Shown: positions 8,923 through 18,510, counted from the first letter of the stretch. The stretch is DNA of 64,000 nucleotides from Vibrio algarum (GCF_028204155.1 NZ_JAQLOI010000001.1:2542001-2606000); one strand, 5' to 3'. Notes: generated from the sequence alone by a model not told the origin. Numbers and translations are program-made.

Positions 8923-9543
8923 TCACACCATGGATTTCAAGGCTTCTCTAATTACAGCTTCACTTGTCATGTCGGCTTTTACTACTTGAGAGACCACTTT
9001 TGATGCTTGTTGCGGTTTATAACCAAGGGCGATTAGTGCACTAATAGCTTCATCTTCAGCACTTTGTTTCGTGTTTTCGTATGGTTGACTATCCATTGGC
9101 GCGGCATCCGTTGCTGGAGTAAACAGATCACCAGCCCCCCACCCTTTAAGGCGATCTTTCATCTCAACCACTAAACGCTCTGCTGTTTTCTTACCTACGC
9201 CTGGTAGTTTGACAAGTGTAGATATATCTTCACGTTCTACACAAGAAACAAATTGAGCCGCAGTCATACCGGATAATATCGCCAAGCCAAGTTTAGGCCC
9301 AACCCCATTGGCTTTAATGACTTCTCGGAAAAGCGCTCTCTCTTTTACCGAATTAAAACCATATAAAAGTTGAGCGTCTTCTCTAACGATGAAGTGGGTA
9401 TATACAATAGCTTCTGTACCAATTTCAGGTAACTCATAAAAACAGCTCATCGGCATTTGGACTTCATAGCCAATACCGCTTACTTCGATAAGTAATTCAG
9501 GTGGTTGTTTTTCAATCAAAATTCCACGAAGGCGTCCAATCAC
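8923..9543 (-). CDS. ruvA: RuvA, Holliday-junction recognition protein
   Basis: 206 residues: N-terminal OB fold beginning MIGRLRGILIEKQPPE, helix-hairpin-helix motifs around 'LPGVGKKTAERLVVEMKD', and the C-terminal domain that contacts RuvB ('EAISALIALGYKPQQA'). RuvA tetramers hold the four-way junction and load RuvB. A LexA-like box just upstream suggests that ruvA-ruvB form their own SOS-controlled unit, separate from ruvC. Confidence 0.98.
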   Translation of the reverse strand: MIGRLRGILIEKQPPELLIEVSGIGYEVQMPMSCFYELPEIGTEAIVYTHFIVREDAQLLYGFNSVKERALFREVIKANGVGPKLGLAILSGMTAAQFVSCVEREDISTLVKLPGVGKKTAERLVVEMKDRLKGWGAGDLFTPATDAAPMDSQPYENTKQSAEDEAISALIALGYKPQQASKVVSQVVKADMTSEAVIREALKSMV

Positions 9544-9589
9544 AGAGTATATCCTTTGAAACAGTTAATATGTCGGGATAATAATATAT

Positions 9590-9609
9590 TACTGGATGAA
9601 TAACCAGTG
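9590..9609. promoter_or_regulatory. LexA-like SOS box upstream of ruvA
   Basis: TACTGGATGAATAACCAGTG has the symmetrical core CTGG-N8-CCAG. The general LexA core is CTGT-N8-ACAG, but from memory the E. coli ruvAB box has the same CTGG/CCAG variant. It sits 47-66 bases before the ruvA start, a good operator distance. Confidence 0.65.
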
Positions 9610-9721
9610 CTTCATTTATAGTTCACCGCCACAAGCCACTCTCTATAGCCCGTGCAGCTCGGCTAGTACCCAAACCTCACGTCATTCATGTGTAAACGGG
9701 GATCTGGGTGAATTGTTTCAA

Positions 9722-9741
9722 TCCCACGCTGGAAAGTGGGA
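9722..9741. repeat. Small intergenic hairpin between ruvC and ruvA
   Basis: TCCCAC and GTGGGA pair across an 8-base loop in the 228-base gap between ruvC and ruvA. The pattern resembles a decayed form of the CCCACGCTGGAGCGTGGGA type of intergenic palindrome that is common in proteobacteria. It could also attenuate transcription coming from ruvC. No T run follows. Confidence 0.35.
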
Positions 9742-9771
9742 ACGACAGAGCGCTAAAACGATCAGCATTAT

Positions 9772-10290
9772 TTATCGATAACGGCCTTTTTTAGCGCTTT
9801 TGGCCTGACCCGCCAATGCGACTAGGGTTTTATTTGTATTCGCGTGGCAGATTGCAACACCAAGTGCATCTGCTGCATCGGCTTGAGGCTTTGCAGGTAA
9901 CTTGAGCATACTTTTGACCATATGTTGAACCTGTGTTTTGTCTGCCCCACCCGTCCCGACAACCGCTTGTTTAATTGATCGTGCTGAATATTCAAAAACA
10001 GGTAAATCGGCGTTAACAGCCGCAACAATAGCTGCCCCTCTCGCTTGCCCGAGTTTTAGTGCCGAATCGGCATTTTTTGACATGAAAACTTGTTCAATGG
10101 CGAAAACATCGGGTTGAAATTGGGTAATTATTTCAGTAACCCCTGCGTATATCTGCTTCAGTCTTCCCGGTAGTTCAGACTCTGACATACGGATACAACC
10201 ACTTCCTAAATAATATAGGTGGCGGCCTTCTTGTCGTATCACGCCATATCCTGTCACCCTAGAACCGGGATCAATACCAAGAATTATCAT
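9772..10290 (-). CDS. ruvC: RuvC, Holliday-junction resolvase
   Basis: 172 residues. The first catalytic Asp is in IILGIDPGSRVTGYG; further acidic residues lie in 'AIEQVF' and in the 'QADAADALGVAICH' region. RuvC cuts symmetrically at junctions processed by RuvAB. It is upstream of ruvA-ruvB, separated by 228 bases that contain a LexA-like box, so ruvAB can be induced independently. Confidence 0.97.
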   Translation of the reverse strand: MIILGIDPGSRVTGYGVIRQEGRHLYYLGSGCIRMSESELPGRLKQIYAGVTEIITQFQPDVFAIEQVFMSKNADSALKLGQARGAAIVAAVNADLPVFEYSARSIKQAVVGTGGADKTQVQHMVKSMLKLPAKPQADAADALGVAICHANTNKTLVALAGQAKSAKKGRYR

Positions 10291-10353
10291 TTATTGCCTA
10301 AGTCGTTTAATTTTGAGAGATGCTAACCGATTTACGTTAGTAAAAGCCAGTAA

Positions 10354-11040
10354 CTATATTGGTATAAAGGTCATTGAGGCAAAGCTTTGAACCACTTTGT
10401 TGATTGTTCTATTCGTACTATCCGAAACAAGTATAGCCATCATATCCTGGACAATAATCATCTGACCTAATACTCTTTCATAGCTATAGTTAGGGATACC
10501 GTTTTCGTCTATACCATTAGTGAATAGCAACGGCTCCCCGTTATCGTAGGTACGGTTGTTAAGCTGCCACGTTATGGTTTCTAGATTTCTCGCACTGTCA
10601 TATAGTTTTTGCTGACTGATTTCATCCAGTAAGTAGTACTCTAGTTGGTTATTATATGACGCACTTAGCATGCCGGTAATACCTGCCATCAAGGCAAACA
10701 CTCTATCTCCTTTAAACTCTTTCGAAAAAGCAAGGGGAAGGGCTTCTACACCATCTAAATGGCCTAATTCCAAAAAACCGTTTATCGGGCGATCTACGGT
10801 CATCAATTGAGAAAGACGGGCGTCTATTGTCATTCCAGAGTTTTTCTTCAATTCTCTAGGGTTTCTTTTATAAAGTTTAACAATGAGTCGTCGGGTGAGC
10901 TTTCGTATCTGTTCTATATGAATATCGGTAACGAGGTCGATATCCGATTTAGCGAGGTTTTTGATATCAAAGGGGCGACCATCCTTTCCCGCGCATGCTG
11001 AAAGTGTAAAGATTAAAAACGCTAACAATATAAAACGCAT
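10354..11040 (-). CDS. Predicted outer-membrane lipoprotein of unknown function
   Basis: 228 residues. The N-terminus MRFILLAFLIFTLSACAG carries a lipobox (L-S-A-C) with Cys at position 16, so this should be a lipoprotein; the residue after Cys is Ala, compatible with outer-membrane sorting. The rest is soluble, mostly helical, with no catalytic motif that I recognise. The position between aspS and ruvC suggests a conserved Vibrio hypothetical lipoprotein. It begins after the aspS terminator. Confidence 0.8.
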   Translation of the reverse strand: MRFILLAFLIFTLSACAGKDGRPFDIKNLAKSDIDLVTDIHIEQIRKLTRRLIVKLYKRNPRELKKNSGMTIDARLSQLMTVDRPINGFLELGHLDGVEALPLAFSKEFKGDRVFALMAGITGMLSASYNNQLEYYLLDEISQQKLYDSARNLETITWQLNNRTYDNGEPLLFTNGIDENGIPNYSYERVLGQMIIVQDMMAILVSDSTNRTINKVVQSFASMTFIPI

Positions 11041-11132
11041 TCACTCACTATTCCTTTAGATGATGAAATTACATTCTATTCAGGCATTTTATAAAACGAA
11101 AGAAATTAAAATCGTTTCTGTTAGTTTGGATT

Positions 11133-11160
11133 AAAAAAGCTAGGGAAGACCCTAGCTTTT
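11133..11160 (-). terminator. Rho-independent terminator of aspS
   Basis: Stem AAAAGCTAGGG pairs with CCCTAGCTTTT around a 4-base loop. Read on the minus strand it is followed by a T run, 48 bases after the aspS stop. Confidence 0.85.
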
Positions 11161-11207
11161 CAATCAATTAGCGTAAACCAAAACAACTTATGACAGGTAG
11201 TTAAGGA

Positions 11208-12983
11208 TTATGCTTCTTTGTCTTCCGCTTTTTTCACTGCAATCGCTAATTCTTCAAGAGAGGCAGGGTTAGCGAGACTTGGCGCGTCCGTTAACAAACA
11301 GGCCGCTGCCGTTGTTTTCGGGAATGCAATAACATCACGAATATTTTCTGTACCACATAAAAGCATTGCCAGACGGTCTAAACCGAATGCCAAGCCTGCA
11401 TGTGGCGGCGTACCATATTTCAACGCTTCAAGTAAGAAACCAAACTTCAATTGTTGCTCTTTTTCTTCGATACCTAAAATCTCAAATACCGTCTCTTGCA
11501 TTTCAGCGTTATGGATACGAACAGAACCACCACCAACTTCATAGCCGTTGATAACCATATCGTACGCATTAGAATTTGCGGCTGCTGGGTTCTCTTTAAG
11601 CTCTTTTGCTGTAACACCTAATGGCGAAGTGAATGGGTGGTGCATTGCATGCAAGTTACCTTCACCATCTTCTTCAAACATTGGGAAATCAACAACCCAT
11701 AACGGTGTCCAAGCTTTCGTATCGCTTAACTCTAAATCGTTGCCCACTTTTAAACGCAGAGCACCAAGAGCTTCTGATACCACATTTGCTTTGTCTGCAC
11801 CGAATAGGATGATATCGCCAGAATCAGCACCTGTGCGCTCAAGAATACCGCTGATAACGTCTTCCGAAAGGAATTTCGCAACTGGAGACTGAATACCTTC
11901 AAGCCCAGCGGCTTTATCATTCACTTTCATCCATGCCAAACCTTTTGCACCGTAGATACTGACAAACTTACCGTATTCGTCAATTTGCTTACGACTAAGT
12001 TTTGCTCCACCCGGAACACAAAGAACAGCGACTCTACCTTTCTCATCATTGGCAGGGCCAGAGAATACTTTAAATTCAACATCTTTCACTAAGTCTGCGA
12101 CATCAACCAACTCTAACGGGTTACGTAGATCCGGTTTATCTGAACCAAAGCGACGAATCGCTTCTGCAAAGCTCATTACAGGAAACTCACCAAGATCAAC
12201 GTTAAGCAACTCAAGCCACATTTCTCGAATCATCTTTTCTGTCACTTCACGTACTTGGTCCGCTGTCATGAAAGATGTTTCGATATCTATTTGAGTAAAC
12301 TCTGGTTGACGATCAGCACGTAAGTCTTCATCACGGAAACATTTTACGATCTGATAATAGCGGTCAAAACCAGACATCATCAAAAGCTGTTTGAATAGCT
12401 GAGGTGACTGCGGTAACGCGTAAAAACTGCCTTTATGCACACGGCTTGGAACCAAATAGTCTCTCGCACCCTCTGGTGTTGCTTTCGTAAGAACAGGTGT
12501 TTCGATATCAAGGAAGTCATTGCTGTCTAAGAAACGACGAACAAAGCTTGATGCCTTTGCACGTAATTTAATATTGTTACTCATTTCTGAACGGCGCAAA
12601 TCAAGATAGCGGTATTTAAGGCGCTGCTCTTCGGAGTTATTCTGTTTAGAATCAAGTGGTAGCGCATCAGAGCGGTTGATTATCTCTAGTGCTGTGGCAA
12701 GTACTTCTACCTCGCCTGTCGCCATATCTTTGTTAATTTGGCTATCTGGACGAGCACGAACCTCGCCTGTAAACTTGATACAAAACTCGTTTCTTAGTTG
12801 GTTAGCAACTTCAAATACGTCTTTCATATCTGGGTCGACTACTACCTGAACAATCCCTTCACGATCTCGCATATCAACAAAGATAAGACCGCCTAAATCG
12901 CGGCGACGGTTAACCCATCCGCAAAGTTCTACAGTTTGTCCCACTAGGGACTTGTTCAGTTGACCACAATACTGGGTACGCAT
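11208..12983 (-). CDS. aspS: Aspartyl-tRNA synthetase
   Basis: 591 residues, bacterial type. N-terminal OB-fold anticodon-binding domain (MRTQYCGQLNKSLVGQTVEL), class II catalytic core with motif 2 'FRDEDLRADRQPEFTQIDIE' and motif 3 'GLAFGLDRLAMLL', and the GAD insertion domain typical of bacterial enzymes in the middle. It charges tRNA-Asp in the cytoplasm. It is transcribed divergently from cmoA across a 271-base gap and ends at a clear terminator. Confidence 0.99.
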   Translation of the reverse strand: MRTQYCGQLNKSLVGQTVELCGWVNRRRDLGGLIFVDMRDREGIVQVVVDPDMKDVFEVANQLRNEFCIKFTGEVRARPDSQINKDMATGEVEVLATALEIINRSDALPLDSKQNNSEEQRLKYRYLDLRRSEMSNNIKLRAKASSFVRRFLDSNDFLDIETPVLTKATPEGARDYLVPSRVHKGSFYALPQSPQLFKQLLMMSGFDRYYQIVKCFRDEDLRADRQPEFTQIDIETSFMTADQVREVTEKMIREMWLELLNVDLGEFPVMSFAEAIRRFGSDKPDLRNPLELVDVADLVKDVEFKVFSGPANDEKGRVAVLCVPGGAKLSRKQIDEYGKFVSIYGAKGLAWMKVNDKAAGLEGIQSPVAKFLSEDVISGILERTGADSGDIILFGADKANVVSEALGALRLKVGNDLELSDTKAWTPLWVVDFPMFEEDGEGNLHAMHHPFTSPLGVTAKELKENPAAANSNAYDMVINGYEVGGGSVRIHNAEMQETVFEILGIEEKEQQLKFGFLLEALKYGTPPHAGLAFGLDRLAMLLCGTENIRDVIAFPKTTAAACLLTDAPSLANPASLEELAIAVKKAEDKEA

Positions 12984-13254
12984 AATGAAATTCCCAAACT
13001 CTTAATTAGTTATTAAATTTTTGACAGCTCATGCTGTCAGTTCAAACCCACATTTATACCTGCAAAGCGCTTGAAAATCGACCTTTGTAGGGACTTTTTC
13101 TTGCAATTGACACTTAGTTAGAACCAACAGACGATAAAAACAGCAATTTTGGAGAGCTAAAGCCTTTTGAGACCAATAATAATGAATGGTGACACCACTG
13201 CTTTTTTCTCTTAAAATACGCCCCCCAGTTTTGTAGGTCTATTAGCAGGCAGAT

Positions 13255-13983
13255 ATGAGCAATAAAGATAATATCTTCTCATCTCCTATCGATAATATCG
13301 GTAACTTTAGTTTTGATGAAAATGTCGTTGAAGTTTTTCCTGATATGATTCAACGATCGGTACCAGGCTACAGCAATATAGTGTCTGCCATTGGTATGCT
13401 TGCAGAGCGCTTCGTAAAGCCAAATAGCGTTATATACGACCTAGGCTGTTCACTTGGCGCTTCTACGCTATCTATTCGAAGAAATATTCAGCAAGAAGGC
13501 TGTAAGATTATCTCGGTAGACAATTCAAAAGCAATGGTTGAGCGATGCAAATTACACGTGAATGCCTATCGTTCTGATACACCTGTTGAAGTGCTTGAAG
13601 CCGATATACGAGATATAGCGATAAAAGACGCTAGCATGGTTGTTTTAAACTTTACTTTGCAATTTCTATCTCCGGATGATCGCCAAAACCTTCTAGAGAA
13701 AATCTATGCTGGCTTGCGTCCTGGTGGAATCTTGATACTCTCCGAAAAGTATGTGTTTGAAGACCAAAATGCCAACGATTTGCTCATAGATTTACATCAC
13801 GACTTTAAGAGAGCGAATGGCTACAGCGAGCTAGAGGTCAGTCAAAAACGCAGTGCCATTGAGAATGTGTTGATTCCAGACTCAATACCAAAGCATAAAG
13901 AAAGACTACAGCAAATCGGATTTTCAACTGTGGAAGTCTGGTTCCAATGCTTCAATTTTGGGTCTATGTTTGCCATCAAGTAA
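13255..13983 (+). CDS. cmoA: CmoA, carboxy-S-adenosylmethionine synthase
   Basis: 242 residues, a methyltransferase fold with SAM-binding motif I 'VIYDLGCSLGASTLS'. The family converts prephenate and SAM to carboxy-SAM, the donor used by CmoB to make 5-carboxymethoxyuridine at wobble position 34 of tRNAs. Partner gene cmoB follows 52 bases downstream. A short upstream AT-rich promoter region separates it from the divergent aspS. Confidence 0.95.
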   Translation: MSNKDNIFSSPIDNIGNFSFDENVVEVFPDMIQRSVPGYSNIVSAIGMLAERFVKPNSVIYDLGCSLGASTLSIRRNIQQEGCKIISVDNSKAMVERCKLHVNAYRSDTPVEVLEADIRDIAIKDASMVVLNFTLQFLSPDDRQNLLEKIYAGLRPGGILILSEKYVFEDQNANDLLIDLHHDFKRANGYSELEVSQKRSAIENVLIPDSIPKHKERLQQIGFSTVEVWFQCFNFGSMFAIK

Positions 13984-14035
13984 TTTGAAGACGTCAGCCT
14001 AAACTTAATTCATCCATTATAAGATCACTCAAACC

Positions 14036-15016
14036 ATGTTCAATTTTGCTAATTTTTACAAACTTATTGCCCAAGATGCGGATTTACAACCTTGGCTAAA
14101 TATTCTTCCACAGCAGTTAACTGACTGGCAAAATGCGGAACATGGCGATTTTGAGCGCTGGCTTAAGGCTCTAAAGAAAATCCCTGAAGGAACACCTGAC
14201 AATATCGACCTAAAGACCTCTGTTTCTTTATCTAATGAACAGCCAATTTCCGATGGTGAAAGAAAGAAGCTAGACAACTTATTGCGCACTTTTCACCCTT
14301 GGCGAAAAGGCCCTTACACGGCTCATAATATTCATATAGATACCGAGTGGCGTTCAGATTGGAAATGGGATCGCGTGTTGCCACATATTTCTCCTCTTAA
14401 ACATCGCTCAGTGTTAGATGTCGGATGTGGTAATGGGTATCATATGTGGCGCATGCTAGGTGAAGGAGCGCGCTTATGTGTTGGTGTTGACCCCTCTCAT
14501 CTATTTCTAGTCCAATTTGAAGCGATAAGAAAATTAATGGGCAACGACCAACGTGTTCATTTACTTCCACTGGGCATCGAACAGTTACCGGAACTTAAAG
14601 CATTCGACACGGTATTTAGCATGGGCGTGTTGTACCACCGCCGATCACCTCTTGATCATATTCTTCAATTAAAAAATCAACTTGTCGCTGGTGGTGAGCT
14701 AGTTCTAGAAACGTTGGTTATTGATGGTGACGAGAATGCCGTTTTAGTACCAACAGACCGTTATGCTCAAATGCGTAATGTCTATTTCTTCCCGTCTGCG
14801 AAGGCACTCAAAAAGTGGTTAGAAAAATGTGGTTTCGAAGATGTTCGCATCGTAGATGAGAATGTCACTACAACAGGTGAACAAAGAACAACAGATTGGA
14901 TGAAGCACAACTCTTTACCGGATTATTTGGACCCAAAAGACCCAACGAAAACGGTTGAAGGTTATCCTGCGCCTAGACGAGCCATTTTAATCGCCAAAAA
15001 CGCCACACAGTCATAA
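14036..15016 (+). CDS. cmoB: CmoB, tRNA U34 carboxymethyltransferase
   Basis: 326 residues. SAM-binding motif 'SVLDVGCGNGYHMWRML', and the conserved 'FSMGVLYHRRSPLDHI' and 'TDWMKHNSLPDYLDP' segments are typical of CmoB. It transfers the carboxymethyl group from carboxy-SAM to 5-hydroxyuridine at tRNA position 34. Second gene of the cmoAB unit, followed by a terminator. Confidence 0.96.
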   Translation: MFNFANFYKLIAQDADLQPWLNILPQQLTDWQNAEHGDFERWLKALKKIPEGTPDNIDLKTSVSLSNEQPISDGERKKLDNLLRTFHPWRKGPYTAHNIHIDTEWRSDWKWDRVLPHISPLKHRSVLDVGCGNGYHMWRMLGEGARLCVGVDPSHLFLVQFEAIRKLMGNDQRVHLLPLGIEQLPELKAFDTVFSMGVLYHRRSPLDHILQLKNQLVAGGELVLETLVIDGDENAVLVPTDRYAQMRNVYFFPSAKALKKWLEKCGFEDVRIVDENVTTTGEQRTTDWMKHNSLPDYLDPKDPTKTVEGYPAPRRAILIAKNATQS

Positions 15017-15067
15017 CGACCATCTATTAATCCTGCGTGACAATAAATGCTAACCAAATACTGACAT

Positions 15068-15090
15068 AAGGGTGCTTCTCGCACCCTTTT
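15068..15090 (+). terminator. Rho-independent terminator of cmoAB
   Basis: AAGGGTGC pairs with GCACCCTT around a TTCTC loop and ends in TTTT, 52 bases after the cmoB stop. It separates cmoAB from the next operon. Confidence 0.85.
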
Positions 15091-15148
15091 ATGTGGGCTA
15101 AAATCCGCCGCGTCTCTATATATTATCCTACTGAAATAAAGGTAAAAA

Positions 15149-15910
15149 ATGTTGAAATTGGCTTTTTCTCTCATCGCAATAAGCTTACTCGCAGGATGTG
15201 CGTCTACAAGCAGCGAAAAGCAGAACCAAGAAACGCTTAATGCAATAAAAGAATCGGAATCAAAAATTGCCAATGAAATCGAAACAATCAAACTCGGCCT
15301 CAGCAATCAGTCTGATTATATTGCCAGCTTAGAATCGGAAGTGCTTGGTTTACAGAATAAAATTACTAAGCTTGCCCCACAGAAACAGATAAGTACAAGC
15401 GTAACGGAAGTTTCATCAGAGGAAAAATATCACGAGACTCAGGCCAGCAATCAAGAAAACCCACCTTATGATCACCTCGTCATTCTTGGTGCTATTGAGA
15501 ATGTTCAACTAGAAAATATCGAACAACCCTACAGCGCTCGTATTGATACGGGGTCGACTACCTCATCAATTAATGCCGTTGATATTGAAGAATTTGAGCG
15601 TGATGGTAAGAAGTGGGTTAGATTTAACCTAAATGAACCAGATGCTGAGAATGCTGGCAAAATATGGATAGAAGCTCCTGTTGTTAGATTTGCCAATATT
15701 CGCCAGTCAAATTCAGACACCTTAGAAAAGCGCGCAGTGATCGAATTATGGGTAAAAATAGGGGAAATTCATGAAAAATCTCAATTTACGCTGGCGAATC
15801 GTTCGCAAATGAGCCACCCTGTTTTACTGGGAAGAGAGTTTATTCAAGATATTGCGTTAGTTGATGTTAGTAAAACGTTTCTTCTCTCAAAACCAAGAAA
15901 AAACATCTAA
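15149..15910 (+). CDS. Lipoprotein with retropepsin-like ('ATP-dependent zinc protease') domain
   Basis: 253 residues. A lipobox (LLAGCAS) places Cys at about residue 16. It is followed by a short coiled coil (about 25-75) and a C-terminal aspartyl-protease-like domain with the D-T-G-S motif (ARIDTGSTTSSINA, about residue 132). The domain belongs to the family annotated as ATP-dependent zinc protease and is now viewed as retropepsin-like. Homologues neighbour RimK-like ligases, and here the two following genes are the 7TM transglutaminase-like protein and an ATP-grasp ligase. It probably processes or trims the product of that ligase in the periplasm; substrate unknown. First gene of a three-gene operon. 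Confidence 0.85.
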   Translation: MLKLAFSLIAISLLAGCASTSSEKQNQETLNAIKESESKIANEIETIKLGLSNQSDYIASLESEVLGLQNKITKLAPQKQISTSVTEVSSEEKYHETQASNQENPPYDHLVILGAIENVQLENIEQPYSARIDTGSTTSSINAVDIEEFERDGKKWVRFNLNEPDAENAGKIWIEAPVVRFANIRQSNSDTLEKRAVIELWVKIGEIHEKSQFTLANRSQMSHPVLLGREFIQDIALVDVSKTFLLSKPRKNI

Positions 15911-15925
15911 AATTTAGGGACAATT

Positions 15926-17434
15926 ATGACGTCAAGAATACCTTTTTATTTCCTTATTGGATTGCTCGTTATTGCTGGTATTTGGCTAAATGTTATGCGC
16001 CATGAAAATTACGGCGTACCGTGGACTCCGGGAGAAAAACGCCAAGTATGGGATATTGAAGCTCGCATCGAATTCAGTGGTATCGGTGAGCCATCTAAAG
16101 TTTCTCTAGCTGCACCCAACACGCAACCTGGCTATACGCTCATCGATGAGTCAGCCTCATCACCTGGTTACGGCATCGCATACGTTCATTCAGATTCGGG
16201 TAGACGAGCAGAATGGTCTATTCGTCACGCTGACGGACCACAGACCATTTACTATAAAACTCAATTTCTTGCCGATGACCAAGCTAAAATAGACCCAATA
16301 CCGCCCTCTAAAGACCCAATATTGAAGCCTACTTTTGATGGACCACAAGAAGCGGCCGTCAAATCCATTATTGGACAAGCGACTCAACGTAGCGCCGACA
16401 ACATTACCTTTACGAGAGAAGTACTCAAAGGCCTCAATGACAGCGATAGCCAAAGTGCTGCGCTACTATTAGACCAGTCAAGTAAAGCAAAGGTGGTTTC
16501 GAAACTACTTTCTTACGCTGACGTTCACAACAAAACGGTGGGGGTTGTTTATCTAGAAGATGGGCGTCGCCGTCAAAATATCAATAAAATGGTTCAGGTG
16601 TGGGACGGTCAAAATTGGGTTTTATTTGACCCAGAGTCCGGCACGCAAGGCAGAGCTGAAGATGTCCTTATTTGGGACGAATCCAATGTTTCGCTGCTTG
16701 ATGTTGTTGGTGGTAAAAACAGCCAAGTACACTTCTCGATGATTGCGCAAGATATCTCACCAAAAGCAGCAACAGAAAGTAAAGTGAACGCCGACAACCT
16801 GCTCAACTTCTCAATTCATAGCCTCCCATTAGAAGAACAGGCTATGTTTAAAACCATCATGCTTATCCCAATTGGTGCGTTAATTGTCGTATTTTTAAGG
16901 GTCATTATTGGTCTTAAGACATCGGGCACGTTTATGCCTGTTTTGATTGCGGTAGCATTTGTCCAGACACAACTGGTAACCGGTATCGTCGGATTCTTGC
17001 TCATTGTGGGTACAGGTCTAATTATTCGCAGTTACTTATCCAAACTCAACCTGCTACTGGTAGCACGGATATCTGCGGTAATTATCACCGTAATATTAAT
17101 TATTTCTGTCTTTACCGTTGTGGCTTTCCGAATCGGTCTTACCGAAGGACTGAGCATTACTTTCTTCCCTATGATCATCCTTTCTTGGACTATCGAACGC
17201 ATGTCGATTCTTTGGGAAGAAGAAGGCCCTAAAGAGGTATTCTTTCAAGGTGGAGGCTCATTGCTCACGTCGATTATCGTTTATCTGGCGATGACGAATA
17301 GCTACATACAGCACATGACTTTTAATTTTATTGGCGTACAACTACTTATCCTTGCCGCTATTTTAGCACTTGGTAATTATACCGGTTATCGCCTAACGGA
17401 ATTGCGTCGCTTTAAGCCATTGACGGAGGACTAG
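15926..17434 (+). CDS. Inactive transglutaminase-like domain fused to multiple membrane helices
   Basis: 502 residues. One N-terminal membrane helix (about 4-23), an extracytoplasmic region of about 280 residues with a transglutaminase-like fold ('VGVVYLEDGRRRQNINKMVQVWDGQNWVLF'-type segment, no convincing catalytic Cys), then a hydrophobic C-terminal half with about seven helices (from residue 307, 'MLIPIGALIVVFLRVIIGLK'). This layout is known from conserved gene neighbourhoods containing ATP-grasp amidoligases and retropepsin-like proteases, described by comparative genomics of the amidoligase superfamily. It likely binds a peptide or a polyglutamate-type modification; biochemical role unknown. 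Spaced 15 bases from the gene before and 3 from the gene after. Confidence 0.85.
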   Translation: MTSRIPFYFLIGLLVIAGIWLNVMRHENYGVPWTPGEKRQVWDIEARIEFSGIGEPSKVSLAAPNTQPGYTLIDESASSPGYGIAYVHSDSGRRAEWSIRHADGPQTIYYKTQFLADDQAKIDPIPPSKDPILKPTFDGPQEAAVKSIIGQATQRSADNITFTREVLKGLNDSDSQSAALLLDQSSKAKVVSKLLSYADVHNKTVGVVYLEDGRRRQNINKMVQVWDGQNWVLFDPESGTQGRAEDVLIWDESNVSLLDVVGGKNSQVHFSMIAQDISPKAATESKVNADNLLNFSIHSLPLEEQAMFKTIMLIPIGALIVVFLRVIIGLKTSGTFMPVLIAVAFVQTQLVTGIVGFLLIVGTGLIIRSYLSKLNLLLVARISAVIITVILIISVFTVVAFRIGLTEGLSITFFPMIILSWTIERMSILWEEEGPKEVFFQGGGSLLTSIIVYLAMTNSYIQHMTFNFIGVQLLILAAILALGNYTGYRLTELRRFKPLTED

Positions 17435-17437
17435 CCT

Positions 17438-18397
17438 ATGTTTGGAAGCTTCACCTCCCCTTTTAAGCTAAAAGATAAAGGCATCATGGGAATGAACACC
17501 AGGAACCACAGTTATATTGGAAGATATAACGACCGTTCTAAATACCCTTTAGTTGATGATAAATTAAAAACCAAAATCATTGCCGAGCAGGCTGGTGCAA
17601 CGACACCAGCATTAATCGGGGTCATACGACAACAAGCCGAAGTAAAACGCGTTCACGCTATGGTAAAAGAGTGGCCAGGATTCGTGATTAAGCCGGCGCA
17701 AGGCAGTGGTGGTAAAGGCATACTCGTTGTTATTTCTCACAAAGATGGGGTTTACACTAAGCCTTCAGGGGCAACCTGTAACGAACAAGACGTAGAAAGA
17801 CACATAAGTAATACGTTGGCTGGCCTCTTTTCATTAGGTGGCAAAAATGATGTAGCGGTTGTAGAAAACTTAATTAAGTTCGATGATTGCTTTGAGGGCT
17901 TTAGTTATGAAGGTGTGCCAGATGTGCGCATCATCGTTTTCAAGGGCTACCCGGTAATGGCTATGATGCGCTTATCAACATCAGCTTCTGATGGTAAAGC
18001 TAATTTACACCAAGGTGCCGTAGGCGTTGGTATTGATATCGCGACAGGCAAAGCTGTTCGAGCAGTACAATATGACCAACCTATTAAACTTCACCCTGAT
18101 ACCGATAAAGAACTCCACACACTACAAGTTCCTCATTGGGAAAAACTGCTCGTTTTAGCATCAAGTGCTTGGGAGATGACGGGCTTAGGTTATATGGGTA
18201 CCGACATGGTGCTTGATAGAGAAGAAGGTCCAATGGTGCTCGAGCTCAATGCTCGCCCTGGATTAGCGATTCAGATAGCCAACGGTGCAGGTTTATTACC
18301 ACGGCTCAGACACATAGAGAGTCTAGGTATGCCAGCAGAATACCCTAAACCTCTAGAAAGAGTCGCTTATGCTGCGAAACAATTTGGTGTGAGTTAG
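17438..18397 (+). CDS. RimK-like ATP-grasp ligase (alpha-L-glutamate ligase-like)
   Basis: 319 residues. ATP-grasp signatures: 'GFVIKPAQGSGGKGILVV' for nucleotide binding and 'GPMVLELNARPGLAIQIANG' for the metal-binding Glu/Asn. The family ligates an amino acid, in RimK glutamate, to a carboxyl end. There is no signal peptide, so it acts in the cytoplasm, unlike its two envelope partners. Co-transcription with a retropepsin-like lipoprotein and a membrane transglutaminase homologue suggests that a modified peptide or metabolite is made inside and sensed or trimmed outside. Acceptor substrate unknown. Confidence 0.88.
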   Translation: MFGSFTSPFKLKDKGIMGMNTRNHSYIGRYNDRSKYPLVDDKLKTKIIAEQAGATTPALIGVIRQQAEVKRVHAMVKEWPGFVIKPAQGSGGKGILVVISHKDGVYTKPSGATCNEQDVERHISNTLAGLFSLGGKNDVAVVENLIKFDDCFEGFSYEGVPDVRIIVFKGYPVMAMMRLSTSASDGKANLHQGAVGVGIDIATGKAVRAVQYDQPIKLHPDTDKELHTLQVPHWEKLLVLASSAWEMTGLGYMGTDMVLDREEGPMVLELNARPGLAIQIANGAGLLPRLRHIESLGMPAEYPKPLERVAYAAKQFGVS

Positions 18398-18510
18398 TTC
18401 TTTATTTTTCTTACTCTAACCATACCAATAGTGACTAACGGGCCAGATGAAATGTGTTCGATGGAGCGAACATCAAAGGGTAAGAATGCCCTTTGTTAAG
18501 CGTATATAGT

